This document shows, in pieces, positions 1 to 8,607 of a stretch of DNA of 17,769 nucleotides. The DNA is from Nitrospirota bacterium. GTDB lineage: Bacteria > Nitrospirota > Thermodesulfovibrionia > Thermodesulfovibrionales > Dissulfurispiraceae. Position 1 is the first letter of the stretch, and each line of letters begins with the position of its first letter. The stretch lies in NCBI GenBank assembly GCA_016212685.1, contig JACREW010000026.1:1-17769 (forward strand), in the 5' to 3' direction. The notes below the pieces were generated by a model that worked only from the letters and a program-made list of their open reading frames with translations, was not told the origin of the DNA and searched no databases. The position numbers and the translations under genes are program-made.

Positions 1-1680
1 ATACAGACACAGGCAGTTACGTATATTGTCCAGCGGTTCACGTCGATGGCAACAATGTTTTATCTGTTTTCACTTGTATATTACATAAAATCGAGACTTG
101 TGGAGTCTAAAGGCGGAAGGTATGGCTTTTATATTGCCTCGCTTATATCAGCCGGTTTAGCTATGAAGACGAAGGAGATATCTTTCACCATGCCGGTTGT
201 AATTGTGCTTTATGAGTTTATGTTTTTTGAAAGCAGCATGAGAAGAAGGCTGCTCTATCTTATACCGATACTTCTTACGATGGCGATTATCCCCTTAACT
301 TTTCTAATGACAAAGGGGTCTCTTGCTGAAATAAGCATTATGGATGAATCATTGAAAATTATAAGTTCCGGAGATATTTCACGATGGGATTATTTTTTTA
401 CACAATTTAGGGTGATAGTTACATACCTGCGGTTGTTGTTGTTCCCTGTTGATCAGAATCTCGATTATGATTATCAGATATATAGTTCCTTTTTTGCTCT
501 ACCGATTTTTTTATCTTTCCTTTTCCTTTTATCAATCGCGGGTCTTGGTATTTATTTATTTTACCGCTCACGCCGCAGTGTTGAAAACAAAGGATGTTTA
601 AGATTTATATCCTTTGGCATTTTTTGGTTTTTCATAACGTTATCGGTAGAGTCGAGCATCATACCGAGGTCGGAGATTACATTTGAACATAGGATTTATC
701 TGTCTTCTGTCGGTTTTGTTATTGCAGTAATAACATTTGTGGTGATGGCCAAAAGATTTTTCATAGAGAAAATACCGGTGATAGGAGGGTTAATATTGCC
801 GGCGCTTGTTGTGATAGCACTTGTTCTTTCAGCGGCTGCGTATGATAGGAATATGGTCTGGCATAGCGAGGTTAGTCTATGGGAGGATGCGGTAAGGAAA
901 AGCCCTCAAAAGGCAAGGACACGCAATAATTTAGGGGAGGCTTATATTAGAGATGGGAGATTGGATGAGGCAACAAAAGAACTGCAAGCAGCTATAAAAA
1001 TTGACCCTAAATTTACTAATGCCCATAATAACCTTGGAGTCGTATTCTTAAATAGAGGACATTATAATGAAGCATTGAAGGAGTTTGCATTAGATTTGAA
1101 ACTCAATCCGTATAATAAAAGTGCACATAATAACATAGGCATTACTTATATGAAACTAAAGAGCTTTAAGGATGCCATTAGGAGCTTTACCAACGCCGTA
1201 GTGATTTATCCTCTTTATGCAGAGGCGTATAATAATCGTGGATTAGCATATGAAGAACTTGGCAGAATCGATAAGGCGGTTAGTGATTACAGAAATGCGC
1301 AGAAGTTCAATCCAGATATGGTAAATATGCAGAATAATTTTGGTGTAGAATACTTTAAACAAGGAGAGATCGATAAGGCGATAACAAAATATAGGATTGC
1401 CATACAGTTGAAGCCCGATATGGTTCAGGCGCATTACAATCTCGGGCTGGCCCTCAAGAAAAAAGGACAACTTGATGATGCTGTAAAAGCATTCAATAAA
1501 GCCATCCAGCTTAACCCAGGACTGGAAAGGGCATACTATAACCTCGGACTTGTCTATAAAGGGAAAGGGCAATTAGGTAAGGCAATGGAACAATTTAAAA
1601 TTGCCGTTAGAGTTAAACCGGATTATGCGGAAGCTCGCGATGAACTTAAAAAATTAAAATCAGGAAATTCAGATGGATAA
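1..1680 (+). CDS. TMTC-like membrane glycosyltransferase with C-terminal TPR repeats (5' partial)
   Basis: The reading frame is open from the window edge, and its first visible residues (IQTQAVTYI) match an internal segment of the next gene, so the true start lies upstream; the ATG at 46 is internal. About 280 residues of hydrophobic multi-pass membrane sequence come first, with family-like motifs (MKTKEISFT, EHRIYLSSVGF). Seven TPR units of 34 residues follow, each with the NNLG/YNLG helix-A signature, plus a short capping helix. This layout resembles TMTC/DUF1736 proteins, GT-C-fold protein O-mannosyltransferases in animals. A transferase role on the outer face of the membrane with TPRs for protein contact is inference from that family. 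The stop overlaps the ATG of the paralogue at 1673 by 8 nt, so the two are translationally coupled. Substrate unknown. Confidence 0.85.
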   Translation: MQTQAVTYIVQRFTSMATMFYLFSLVYYIKSRLVESKGGRYGFYIASLISAGLAMKTKEISFTMPVVIVLYEFMFFESSMRRRLLYLIPILLTMAIIPLTFLMTKGSLAEISIMDESLKIISSGDISRWDYFFTQFRVIVTYLRLLLFPVDQNLDYDYQIYSSFFALPIFLSFLFLLSIAGLGIYLFYRSRRSVENKGCLRFISFGIFWFFITLSVESSIIPRSEITFEHRIYLSSVGFVIAVITFVVMAKRFFIEKIPVIGGLILPALVVIALVLSAAAYDRNMVWHSEVSLWEDAVRKSPQKARTRNNLGEAYIRDGRLDEATKELQAAIKIDPKFTNAHNNLGVVFLNRGHYNEALKEFALDLKLNPYNKSAHNNIGITYMKLKSFKDAIRSFTNAVVIYPLYAEAYNNRGLAYEELGRIDKAVSDYRNAQKFNPDMVNMQNNFGVEYFKQGEIDKAITKYRIAIQLKPDMVQAHYNLGLALKKKGQLDDAVKAFNKAIQLNPGLERAYYNLGLVYKGKGQLGKAMEQFKIAVRVKPDYAEARDELKKLKSGNSDG

Positions 1681-3100
1681 AACCCTAAGAGCGCTTTTAT
1701 TCCATAAGACAAGCATTCACATCCTGACAATCTTAATACTCGGGTTTTTAGTCTACTCAAACACATTGACGGCGCCTTTTGAATTTGACGATAAACGGAC
1801 TATTACCGACAATCCGGCAATAAAGGGCTTCCGGTTCTTTAAAAATCCATCTGTGCTGCAAGAGGTCGATACATACAAGGAAGTAAAAAAGTTTTTTGAG
1901 TCCAGATATATAGGCTACCTATTTTTTGCGGTAAATTACAAAATTCACGGACTCGACGTTGCGGGTTATCACATATTTAATATTACAGTGCATATCCTAA
2001 ATGCGCTTCTTGGTTATTGGCTGATTATTCTTACTTTCAGGACTCCATTTTTTAACGGGTTGCAGGAGCATAAAAACGGTAATCTTATAGCCTTTTTTTC
2101 CGCCTTTATCTTTGTCGTTCATCCTATACAGACACAGGCTGTAACCTATATCTCGCAGAGATTTGCTTCTCTTGCAACATTGTTTTACCTATTTTCCCTT
2201 ATTTTTTACATAAAATCAAGGCTTATGACAGTCAGCGGTCAAGGCAATGATCAAAAGACAAGATATATAAAATTTACAAAGTGGGGTTATTATTATGGCT
2301 CTGTAATTTCCGCTGTTTTGGCGATGAAGACAAAGGAGATATCATTTACCCTTCCTATGATGATTGCGCTTTATGAGTTTATGTTCCTCTATGGTAATAT
2401 TAAAAAAAGATTGGCGTATTTGACTCCGATTCTCCTGACAATGCTTATTATTCCTCTTACCTTGATGAGCGTAAAAGCATCTCTTACAGGCTCCGGCAAC
2501 ATTGACGAATTTGAATTATTAAGCTCTCCTGTTATTTCGCGGTGGGATTACCTTTTTACGCAATTCAGGGTGATAGTTACTTATATCAGGTTGCTGTTTC
2601 TGCCGATCAATCAAAATTTCGACTATGATTATCTGATATATCATTCATTCTTTGCTCTGCCGGTTCTCTCCTCATTCCTTTTCCTCCTGTCAATAGTAGT
2701 TTTCGGCATATATCTGCTTTATCGTTCACGCCGTTCAGTTGAAAATAAAGGGTATTTGAGGCTGATGTCCTTTGGGATTTTCTGGTTTTTTATAACCTTG
2801 GCAGTGGAATCGAGCATTATACCGAGAGCGGATGTCATTTTCGAGCATAGGCTATATCTTTCATCTATAGGTTTTATTATCGCAGTGATAATGCTTTTCT
2901 TACAGGCTGCTGATGCCTTTGCATACAGGATAAGGATAATTATACCGATGCTTATTATTGTAGTCATTGCCTTCTCCGTGGCTGCATATGCAAGAAACGC
3001 CATATGGCAGGATGAGGTGAGCTTATGGAAAGATACAACGGACAAGAGTCCTAATAAAGTGCGGACGCATTATAATCTCGGCGCTGCCTATGCGAAGTAG
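1673..3100 (+). CDS. TMTC-like membrane protein, N-terminal part of an amber-interrupted gene
   Basis: This is a paralogue of the preceding gene, starting inside its last codons. Residues 13-30 form the first membrane segment. An acidic pair D39-D40 follows in the first loop (FEFDD), the usual place for the catalytic acids of GT-C enzymes. Conserved blocks include HPIQTQAVTYISQR (150-163), MKTKEISFTLP (218-228) and EHRLYLSSIGF (391-401). Several further membrane spans run to about residue 440. The last 15 residues are helix A of the first TPR (YNLGAAYAK), then a TAG at 3098-3100. Downstream codons stay open in the same frame and encode the rest of that TPR and six more, exactly as in the intact neighbour. 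So this is either a recent nonsense mutation, a base-call error, or a stop that is read through. The GT-C-like part itself looks complete. Confidence 0.8.
   Translation: MDKTLRALLFHKTSIHILTILILGFLVYSNTLTAPFEFDDKRTITDNPAIKGFRFFKNPSVLQEVDTYKEVKKFFESRYIGYLFFAVNYKIHGLDVAGYHIFNITVHILNALLGYWLIILTFRTPFFNGLQEHKNGNLIAFFSAFIFVVHPIQTQAVTYISQRFASLATLFYLFSLIFYIKSRLMTVSGQGNDQKTRYIKFTKWGYYYGSVISAVLAMKTKEISFTLPMMIALYEFMFLYGNIKKRLAYLTPILLTMLIIPLTLMSVKASLTGSGNIDEFELLSSPVISRWDYLFTQFRVIVTYIRLLFLPINQNFDYDYLIYHSFFALPVLSSFLFLLSIVVFGIYLLYRSRRSVENKGYLRLMSFGIFWFFITLAVESSIIPRADVIFEHRLYLSSIGFIIAVIMLFLQAADAFAYRIRIIIPMLIIVVIAFSVAAYARNAIWQDEVSLWKDTTDKSPNKVRTHYNLGAAYAK
3098..3100 (+). other. In-frame amber codon splitting the TMTC-like gene
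   Basis: The TAG sits between helix A and helix B of the first TPR. The next codons read DRLDEAISEFKRVL, a normal TPR helix B. The intact paralogue has Asp at this place (IRDGRLDEA against AK-stop-DRLDEA). One base change from CAG, AAG or GAG, all residues common at this TPR position, would restore an open gene of 710 codons from 1673 to 3805. Confidence 0.85.
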
Positions 3101-3202
3101 GATAGGCTTGATGAGGCCATAAGTGAATTTAAGCGTGTTCTGACAAAAAAAGATTTTGACAGCCTTCATTATAACTTAGGGTGGGTTTATTTTAAAAAGA
3201 AC

Positions 3203-3805
3203 ATGCTTGACGATGCAGCGCGTGAGTATCTCACAGCCATAAAGCTTAATCCGACTTATACCGATGCTTATATAAATTTAGGCGCTGTTTATATTAATCA
3301 AGGCCGCTTTGATGATGCAGCCGAGGTGTTAAAAAAGGCGATTGCTATCAAAGCCGATGATATAGAAGCCCATTATAATCTCGGCGGAATTTATGAGACA
3401 CAGGGATTATTGGATAACGCTATAGAAGAATATAAGATCATTTCACGGCAGAGGCCAAAGTTTGCAGAAGAACATAACAATATAGGCGTAGAGCTTTTCA
3501 GGAAGGGACGTCTTAAAGAGGCGGAGAGAAAATACCGCGTAGCTATCGGACTCAAGCCTGATATGGATCAGGCTCATTATAACCTTGGGCTGGCGCTTAA
3601 GAAAATGGGACGGCTTGATGAGGCTTTAAAGGAATTCAAGGAAACTATTCGGCTTAAGCCCGATCTTGAAAGGGCATACTATAACCTCGGACTAATCTAT
3701 AAAGAAAAAGGGCTTTCTAAAAAGGCGATTGAGTCATTTCAGGCAGCACTATCACTGAAATCAGACTATCACGATGCTCGCAAAGAGCTTGAGGTGCTGA
3801 AATAA
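3203..3805 (+). CDS. TPR-repeat C-terminal portion of the amber-interrupted TMTC-like gene
   Basis: The same frame as the gene at 1673 is open from 3101; the first ATG is at 3203. It encodes about six TPR units ending in a short cap (HDARKELEVLK), matching TPRs 2-7 of the upstream paralogue. The penultimate units are nearly the same in both (AHYNLGLALKK, ERAYYNLGL). No convincing Shine-Dalgarno lies before 3203, so independent translation as a 200-residue soluble TPR protein is doubtful. It is better read as the distal part of one interrupted gene, 1673-3805. The stop is only 2 nt from the stop of the convergent aminotransferase gene, leaving no room for a separate terminator. Confidence 0.65.
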   Translation: MLDDAAREYLTAIKLNPTYTDAYINLGAVYINQGRFDDAAEVLKKAIAIKADDIEAHYNLGGIYETQGLLDNAIEEYKIISRQRPKFAEEHNNIGVELFRKGRLKEAERKYRVAIGLKPDMDQAHYNLGLALKKMGRLDEALKEFKETIRLKPDLERAYYNLGLIYKEKGLSKKAIESFQAALSLKSDYHDARKELEVLK

Positions 3806-3807
3806 TC

Positions 3808-4965
3808 TTACACCGTGCGTGCAAAGAACTCGCGGACAGTCTTCGCTACATAATAAGTATCTTCTTCTTTCTGCATAGGGCCGATAGGCAGAGACAGTAC
3901 TTGCTGAGGCATCATCTCCGCAACTTCCAATGAGCCGCTTATTTCCACTATTCTCTCGAAAGAAGCCATTTTGTGAAGCGGAAGGGGATAATAAATCATG
4001 GTGCTAATGCCTTTTTCATTAAGAAATTTTTGCAGAGGATCCCTTTTTTCAGCATCAACTCTGACGGTATATTGGTTGTAGGCATATCTGGATGCTGCAT
4101 AAGGGATTTCCGGTAAGGATAATCCTTCGATCCCTTTAAGTTCTTTATTGTAAATTTCAGCGACTTTTCTTCTGCGCTCGATGAATTCATCTATATATTT
4201 CATTTTTGCAAGCACTATTGCCGCTTGCAGGGTATCGAGGCGGGCGTTATATCCTACATGCATAACATTGTATTTATCCTTGCCGCCCTGACGTATCAGC
4301 ATTCTTACAATCTCATTTATTTCGGGGTTGTTTGTAGATATCATGCCTCCGTCTCCAAATCCGCCTAAGTTTTTTGAGGGAAAAAAGCTGAAGGCTCCTG
4401 TGGTGCCGGTAGAGCCTAATTTACTGCCGTTCCATTCACCGCCGAATGCCTGAGCCGCGTCTTCGACTACAAACAGATTATGCCCTGCCGCAATAGTCAT
4501 TATTTCATCCATATTGCAGGGCTGGCCGTAAAGATGAACCGGCATTATCCCTATCACATTTTTCGCAGAGGCAAGATATTCTTTTATTTTTTTGAGATCA
4601 ATATTATAGGTCTCAGGGTCTATATCTACGAATACGGGCGTAGCGCCCGATCTTACTATTGCATTGCCCGTAGCGGTAAAAGTAAATGGAGTGGTAATTA
4701 TTTTGTCTTCTTCACCGAAAAATTCTTCTCCTTTTGTTTTTATGGCAAGAGCCCTCAGAGATAATACAAGCGCCTCGGTGCCTGATGATACGCCGATGCA
4801 GTATTTTGTATTCAAATATCCGGCAACGGTCTCTTCGAGTTCCGCTATTTCCGGGCCGAATATCCATTTTTGATGGGCAAGACATTTTTTTATTGCAGCG
4901 TCGATATCGTCTTTCATGTATTCGTACTCTGCCTTGAGATCAAGCATGGGTATCTTATCCATCAT
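3808..4965 (-). CDS. DegT/DnrJ/EryC1/StrS family PLP-dependent sugar aminotransferase (WbpE-like)
   Basis: This protein transfers an amino group, usually from glutamate, to a keto-sugar nucleotide. At 385 residues it has the normal family length. Visible motifs are SGTEAL (61-66, phosphate-binding turn), EDAAQAFGG (168-176, the acidic residue that contacts the PLP pyridine nitrogen) and SFFPSKNLGGFGDGG (193-207), with K198 as the Schiff-base lysine. It follows a dehydrogenase-acetyltransferase fusion with an ATGA overlap, which points to the C3 amination step of UDP-2,3-diacetamido-uronic acid synthesis, as in WbpE. The start may be either of two consecutive ATGs: GAGG lies 4 nt from the first and 7 nt from the second. 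It is the last gene of the minus-strand operon. The exact sugar is inferred from context, not seen. Confidence 0.9.
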   Translation of the reverse strand: MMDKIPMLDLKAEYEYMKDDIDAAIKKCLAHQKWIFGPEIAELEETVAGYLNTKYCIGVSSGTEALVLSLRALAIKTKGEEFFGEEDKIITTPFTFTATGNAIVRSGATPVFVDIDPETYNIDLKKIKEYLASAKNVIGIMPVHLYGQPCNMDEIMTIAAGHNLFVVEDAAQAFGGEWNGSKLGSTGTTGAFSFFPSKNLGGFGDGGMISTNNPEINEIVRMLIRQGGKDKYNVMHVGYNARLDTLQAAIVLAKMKYIDEFIERRRKVAEIYNKELKGIEGLSLPEIPYAASRYAYNQYTVRVDAEKRDPLQKFLNEKGISTMIYYPLPLHKMASFERIVEISGSLEVAEMMPQQVLSLPIGPMQKEEDTYYVAKTVREFFARTV

Positions 4966-6536
4966 TTTTCCTCTATCGCCCGGAACAATCCCTCTTCATA
5001 TTTATATATGTTCCCGCAGTATTTGCATTCGGCATCGGTATTGTTGAAATGCAGCGTCGTCCCGCATTTGCATGTCCATCCTATCCGTTTTGCAGGCACG
5101 CCCGCAACAACGGCATAATCAGGTACGTCGGATTTTACGACGCTGCCTGCCCCGACCATAGCATATCTGCCTATTGTGATCCCGCACACTATGGTGGCGT
5201 TTGCGCCTATTGTAGCGCCTTTTTTAACGCGAGTTTCCCTGAACTCTTTCTTTCTTTCTATGAATGCCCGCGGGTTATAGACATTTGTAAAGACGCATGA
5301 AGGCCCGCAAAAAACATCATCCTCCAAATAGACCCCTTTATAAACGGATACGTTATTTTGTATCTTGCACCTGTTTCCTATATGCGCCTCAGGGCCTATA
5401 GATACGTTCTGGCCTATAATGCAGTTATCCCCTATTTGGGAATCTCTGAGAATATGCGAGAAGTGCCATATCTTTGTGTTTTTACCTATCTTTACGCCTT
5501 CTTCTACAAACGAGCTTTCATGCACATAAAAACCGGTTTGTTCATGTTTTTGCCTCTCTATAGAATTGCTTGAAAGGCTGAGTTCAGCAGATTCGAGGAC
5601 TTTTAATACATTCAGCCCTTCATGCCCGTCTGTAAGTGGTTTTTTCCGCGTGAGGATACAATCTATAAAATGCAGGAGTTCCTGTCTTAAGGGTTCGTCC
5701 TTTTTCACTGCTATTACCTCATATTTTGCAGGCATCGCAACGGGTATTTTGCCTTCTTTCCATTCTATCTTATGATGATAGACAAAAAGCTTCTCGCTGC
5801 TTACGTCATCAAAAACAGCCATTGCCTTCGACCCCACAACTACAAGCTTCTGTTCTTTAAAGGGATGGAGCCAGCTTACAAAGATATGGCCTTTAACTCC
5901 GCTTCTAAAGCTGAGTTTTGTAAGAGTAGTATCATAAATTGAGTTGTTCAGGTAAGCGCCGCCGAATGCAGATACTTCTTCAGGGACTTCGTTCAGCAGC
6001 ATGAGGATAACGGATATATCGTGCGGAGCAAAGCTCCAGAGTATGTTTTCTTCCGTCCTCAACTTGCCTATATTCAAGCGATTTGAATATATGTATTGTA
6101 TCTTGCCGAGTTCGCCTGAAGATATAAGCTCTCTCAGTTTTATAATTGCCGGATGGTATTGGAGGATGTGCCCTACCATGAGGATTTTTTGTTTCCTTTC
6201 GGAAAGCCTGACAAGTCCCTCTCCTTCTTTGACCGTCAGTGCGAGAGGTTTTTCTACCATGACATCCTTTCCTGCGCGAAGAGATTTTTCAACCAGTTCA
6301 CGGTGTGTTACAGCCGGTGTTGAGATAACTACGGCCTTTATCTCAGGATTGCCGAGTATATCGTTAAACGAATTCGTATAGTTAATCCCCGGAAACTCTT
6401 CTTTTTTTTGCGTCAGTATTTCTATATCCGAGTCGCAGGCAGTATGCAAAACCCCTTCACCATGAAGATTGCGAAGGATGTTTTTACCCCAGTAGCCGAG
6501 ACCGATAAGTCCTATAGACCTTTCTGCATTTACCAT
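4962..6536 (-). CDS. Fused Gfo/Idh/MocA dehydrogenase and LbetaH N-acetyltransferase with C-terminal zinc ribbon (WbpB-WbpD-like)
   Basis: Two enzymes are joined in 524 residues. Residues 1-325 are a Gfo/Idh/MocA oxidoreductase: a Rossmann nucleotide motif GLIGLGYWGKN (9-19), the catalytic lysine motif EKPL (K96), and HD at 172-173 in the substrate region. Residues 337-485 are a left-handed beta-helix acyltransferase built from hexapeptide turns (VKIGKNTKI, IIGQNVSIG, VGAGSVVKSD), of the WbpD/WlbB type. A tail of about 35 residues carries C489, C491, C504 and C507, a likely zinc ribbon that standard WbpD lacks. With the coupled aminotransferase, this supplies the oxidation, amination and N-acetylation at C3 of a UDP-2-acetamido uronic acid, by analogy with WbpB/E/D; the C6 dehydrogenase (WbpA) is not in the window. 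A GGGAGGTG lies 12 nt before the ATG, a rather long spacing. Confidence 0.9.
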   Translation of the reverse strand: MVNAERSIGLIGLGYWGKNILRNLHGEGVLHTACDSDIEILTQKKEEFPGINYTNSFNDILGNPEIKAVVISTPAVTHRELVEKSLRAGKDVMVEKPLALTVKEGEGLVRLSERKQKILMVGHILQYHPAIIKLRELISSGELGKIQYIYSNRLNIGKLRTEENILWSFAPHDISVILMLLNEVPEEVSAFGGAYLNNSIYDTTLTKLSFRSGVKGHIFVSWLHPFKEQKLVVVGSKAMAVFDDVSSEKLFVYHHKIEWKEGKIPVAMPAKYEVIAVKKDEPLRQELLHFIDCILTRKKPLTDGHEGLNVLKVLESAELSLSSNSIERQKHEQTGFYVHESSFVEEGVKIGKNTKIWHFSHILRDSQIGDNCIIGQNVSIGPEAHIGNRCKIQNNVSVYKGVYLEDDVFCGPSCVFTNVYNPRAFIERKKEFRETRVKKGATIGANATIVCGITIGRYAMVGAGSVVKSDVPDYAVVAGVPAKRIGWTCKCGTTLHFNNTDAECKYCGNIYKYEEGLFRAIEEK

Positions 6537-6540
6537 TTCT

Positions 6541-7551
6541 TTATTGCACCTCCCTCCATGCTTCGTCTAACTGCTTAATAATATCCGATACTTTTAATAT
6601 TTTCCATCTGCCGCTGTCGAGAATTCTTTCGAGCATTCCTTTATACCAGTCGAGACGGTCTTTTATTATAGAGGGATGAAAATTCAGAACCGCCGGGGCT
6701 TGCCGTTTGTCCGTCTCATCGAGGGTTTCTAAAAGCAGGAGTTTTGCATCTTTTTCTCCAAGCCTTAAATTTTTAAAGAGATAGTCATCCTGAAGAGTTA
6801 AAGGCAGTTCCCACAATCTGCCGTCATCTACAGGCATTGGTCTGAATATGTTCCAGCCTGAGTTGTAGGTTTTCAGGGAACTATCAGCCCGCAGTCCGCA
6901 GTCTGCAAGGATTTTAGAGAGCAACGGCGTCCATGCAAGTCCCGGAGCCCGAAAGCTTATCGGCTTGTATTCGGCTAATTCATGCAGTCCTTCCTTTATC
7001 ATCTCTGTCTGAAAGGATGGTGAACGGAAGCCCAATGCAATGTCATGCCATACGCCGTGCAGGCCTATTTCATGCCCTGATGCGGCAAGGTCGTTAAGGA
7101 TGGCTCGTTTTAGTTTGTACCTGCCGTTTGTCAGGAAATGCCATGTAGAGCAAATACCAAGTCTATTTTCTATCGATGCAACTTTCTCTATGTTTTCAAA
7201 GCATGCGTTTAGGTCGACATCATGTGTAAGAACTAAGGGTCTGGGGCGGCTGAACCATAATCCTTTATAGGGAACGCTTCTGCCTTTTATAATCCGCTCG
7301 ATCAAATGGTCTGCGCTTAACGGTTTTTTATGACCTTTCTGTAAAGCAGCCTTTAGCATTTTCGTAACGGCAAGAAAAACAGGTTCAGGGATTATAGAGA
7401 GCGGCCTCGACAATAATCTGCGGGCAGCGATCTCAATGTCTGACTGCCTGCTCTCTGGGAAAAGAGGTAGAGCATCTTCATCTGTAGGCGAATAATCATA
7501 AACACCGTAAAGCTTTAGAATCTTTGGATATAGATTAATATCGGCAGTCAT
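6541..7551 (-). CDS. Polysaccharide deacetylase family protein (NodB/CE4 fold), cytoplasmic
   Basis: The CE4-type motifs appear in order: LTHDVD (108-113) with D111 and D113 as catalytic/metal acids, GHEIGLHGVWH (159-169) with H165 and H169 as metal ligands, SFRAPG (199-204), and NFHP (290-293) with the late catalytic histidine. The set is complete, so an active metal-dependent deacetylase is plausible. About 100 residues precede the catalytic domain; no signal peptide is seen, so it probably acts in the cytoplasm on a lipid-linked or nucleotide-linked sugar. That is typical of deacetylases found inside O-antigen or exopolysaccharide clusters. GAGGT lies close to the ATG, which directly abuts the stop of the radical SAM/SPASM gene. 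The substrate cannot be told from sequence. Confidence 0.85.
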   Translation of the reverse strand: MTADINLYPKILKLYGVYDYSPTDEDALPLFPESRQSDIEIAARRLLSRPLSIIPEPVFLAVTKMLKAALQKGHKKPLSADHLIERIIKGRSVPYKGLWFSRPRPLVLTHDVDLNACFENIEKVASIENRLGICSTWHFLTNGRYKLKRAILNDLAASGHEIGLHGVWHDIALGFRSPSFQTEMIKEGLHELAEYKPISFRAPGLAWTPLLSKILADCGLRADSSLKTYNSGWNIFRPMPVDDGRLWELPLTLQDDYLFKNLRLGEKDAKLLLLETLDETDKRQAPAVLNFHPSIIKDRLDWYKGMLERILDSGRWKILKVSDIIKQLDEAWREVQ

Positions 7552-8607
7552 TCATACCTCTGCATCATAGCTAAGGTCGTACATCAGAGATATGAGAGCG
7601 TAATGGTCAAATAATAGTTCCCCTATTTGCGCTGCGTTGTTTTCAAGTAACGCCTTATAATCGCATTTGCCGCATATCCTTACATTGCTTCTTCCCCTTG
7701 CATGACGGCTGCGGAATTCGGTAAATAACCTGCCGTTCCATATCTTTTCTACAGATGTATCATTCACATTGCCGAGCCTTACCGTTGCATCGTAATCCCG
7801 GCAGCAGGGGATAACGGTGCCGTCGCTTATGACGGTAAGCCACTGCCATGCCCTGTCGCAAAGATTGCGTTCCAGCAGTTTAGCGTCCGAGATCGAGAGT
7901 TTATTAATATCCGTGCTGTCTCCCTGCCATCGTGTAAAAGGTTTTATGATAACATCGGCATCAGAGGCTTTCCACAAGTCTAAAAATTCTTTTTTCTCGT
8001 GTCCGGTGGCCTTGAAATCGATCATTTGAATTACTGCCCTGACTTTATGCGAATAATTTTTTTGCAATTCGAGAAAAGACCGGTAGGCGTTTACTGTTTT
8101 TTCGTAATCGGCGCCGACCCTTACCTGCTCGAAAACATCTTTCGTAGCTCCGTCGAATGAGAGGATGATAATATCGAGACCCGATTCGAATATCTTTCGG
8201 GAAGCGTCTTCCGACAGGCACATTCCGTTAGTTGAAATAACCGTACGGATACCCGCCTTGCGGCAGTAGAGTATCATCTCATAGATGTCTGGATTTAACA
8301 AAGGGTCTCCCATAAGATGGAGGATTGCTATTTCGGATCGTCCGGCAGATTGGTCTATCAATGTTTTAAATGTATCCATGCTCATATGTTCTGCCTTGCG
8401 TGTCATTTTTCTTCGGGGACACATCACGCATTTTAAAGAGCAACGGCTTGTAGTTTCGATCTGGAGCACCCTCGGGTATGCATTGACAAGCGGATTGCGC
8501 TGCCTGTAAGCCTTTATTATCTTATAGCTGTTAAGCAGTCTGCCGAAGTTGAAAGTGGCCTTGTTAATATGCTTGATTATTTTGAAGTAATCTTTTTTAA
8601 TTTTCAT
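7552..8607 (-). CDS. Radical SAM/SPASM domain protein
   Basis: The radical SAM cluster motif CSLKCVMC gives C56, C60 and C63 (numbered from the ATG at 8607), right after the strand LQIETTSR typical of the family. The usual later motifs follow: GDPLLNPD (the GGEP-like step) and STNG. The C-terminal SPASM region starts at CDRAW and has a PCCRD pair and a CGKC pair, enough to hold auxiliary Fe-S clusters, followed by the family signature GNVNDTSVEKIWNG. A longer form from a GTG at 8628 is possible, but AGGA lies 9 nt before the ATG at 8607, which would overlap the upstream gene by 11 nt. Proteins of this type occur in sugar- and peptide-modifying clusters. Here the neighbours favour a glycan substrate, but the reaction is unknown. 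Confidence 0.88.
   Translation of the reverse strand: MKIKKDYFKIIKHINKATFNFGRLLNSYKIIKAYRQRNPLVNAYPRVLQIETTSRCSLKCVMCPRRKMTRKAEHMSMDTFKTLIDQSAGRSEIAILHLMGDPLLNPDIYEMILYCRKAGIRTVISTNGMCLSEDASRKIFESGLDIIILSFDGATKDVFEQVRVGADYEKTVNAYRSFLELQKNYSHKVRAVIQMIDFKATGHEKKEFLDLWKASDADVIIKPFTRWQGDSTDINKLSISDAKLLERNLCDRAWQWLTVISDGTVIPCCRDYDATVRLGNVNDTSVEKIWNGRLFTEFRSRHARGRSNVRICGKCDYKALLENNAAQIGELLFDHYALISLMYDLSYDAEV

Noticed and set aside
3098..3100. TAG as a pyrrolysine codon
   Set aside because: No pyl genes are visible, the position is a variable TPR surface residue, and the glycosyltransferase gene in the same window ends in TAG as a normal-looking stop. A mutation or error is simpler.
3800..3812. A bidirectional terminator between the convergent TPR and aminotransferase genes
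   Set aside because: Only 2 nt separate the stops and no hairpin with a T-tract is seen there.
4962..6536. A sequencing fusion of two separate genes
   Set aside because: The frame is continuous, the linker at 326-336 has no start or ribosome site, and fusions of these two enzyme types are plausible for the pathway.
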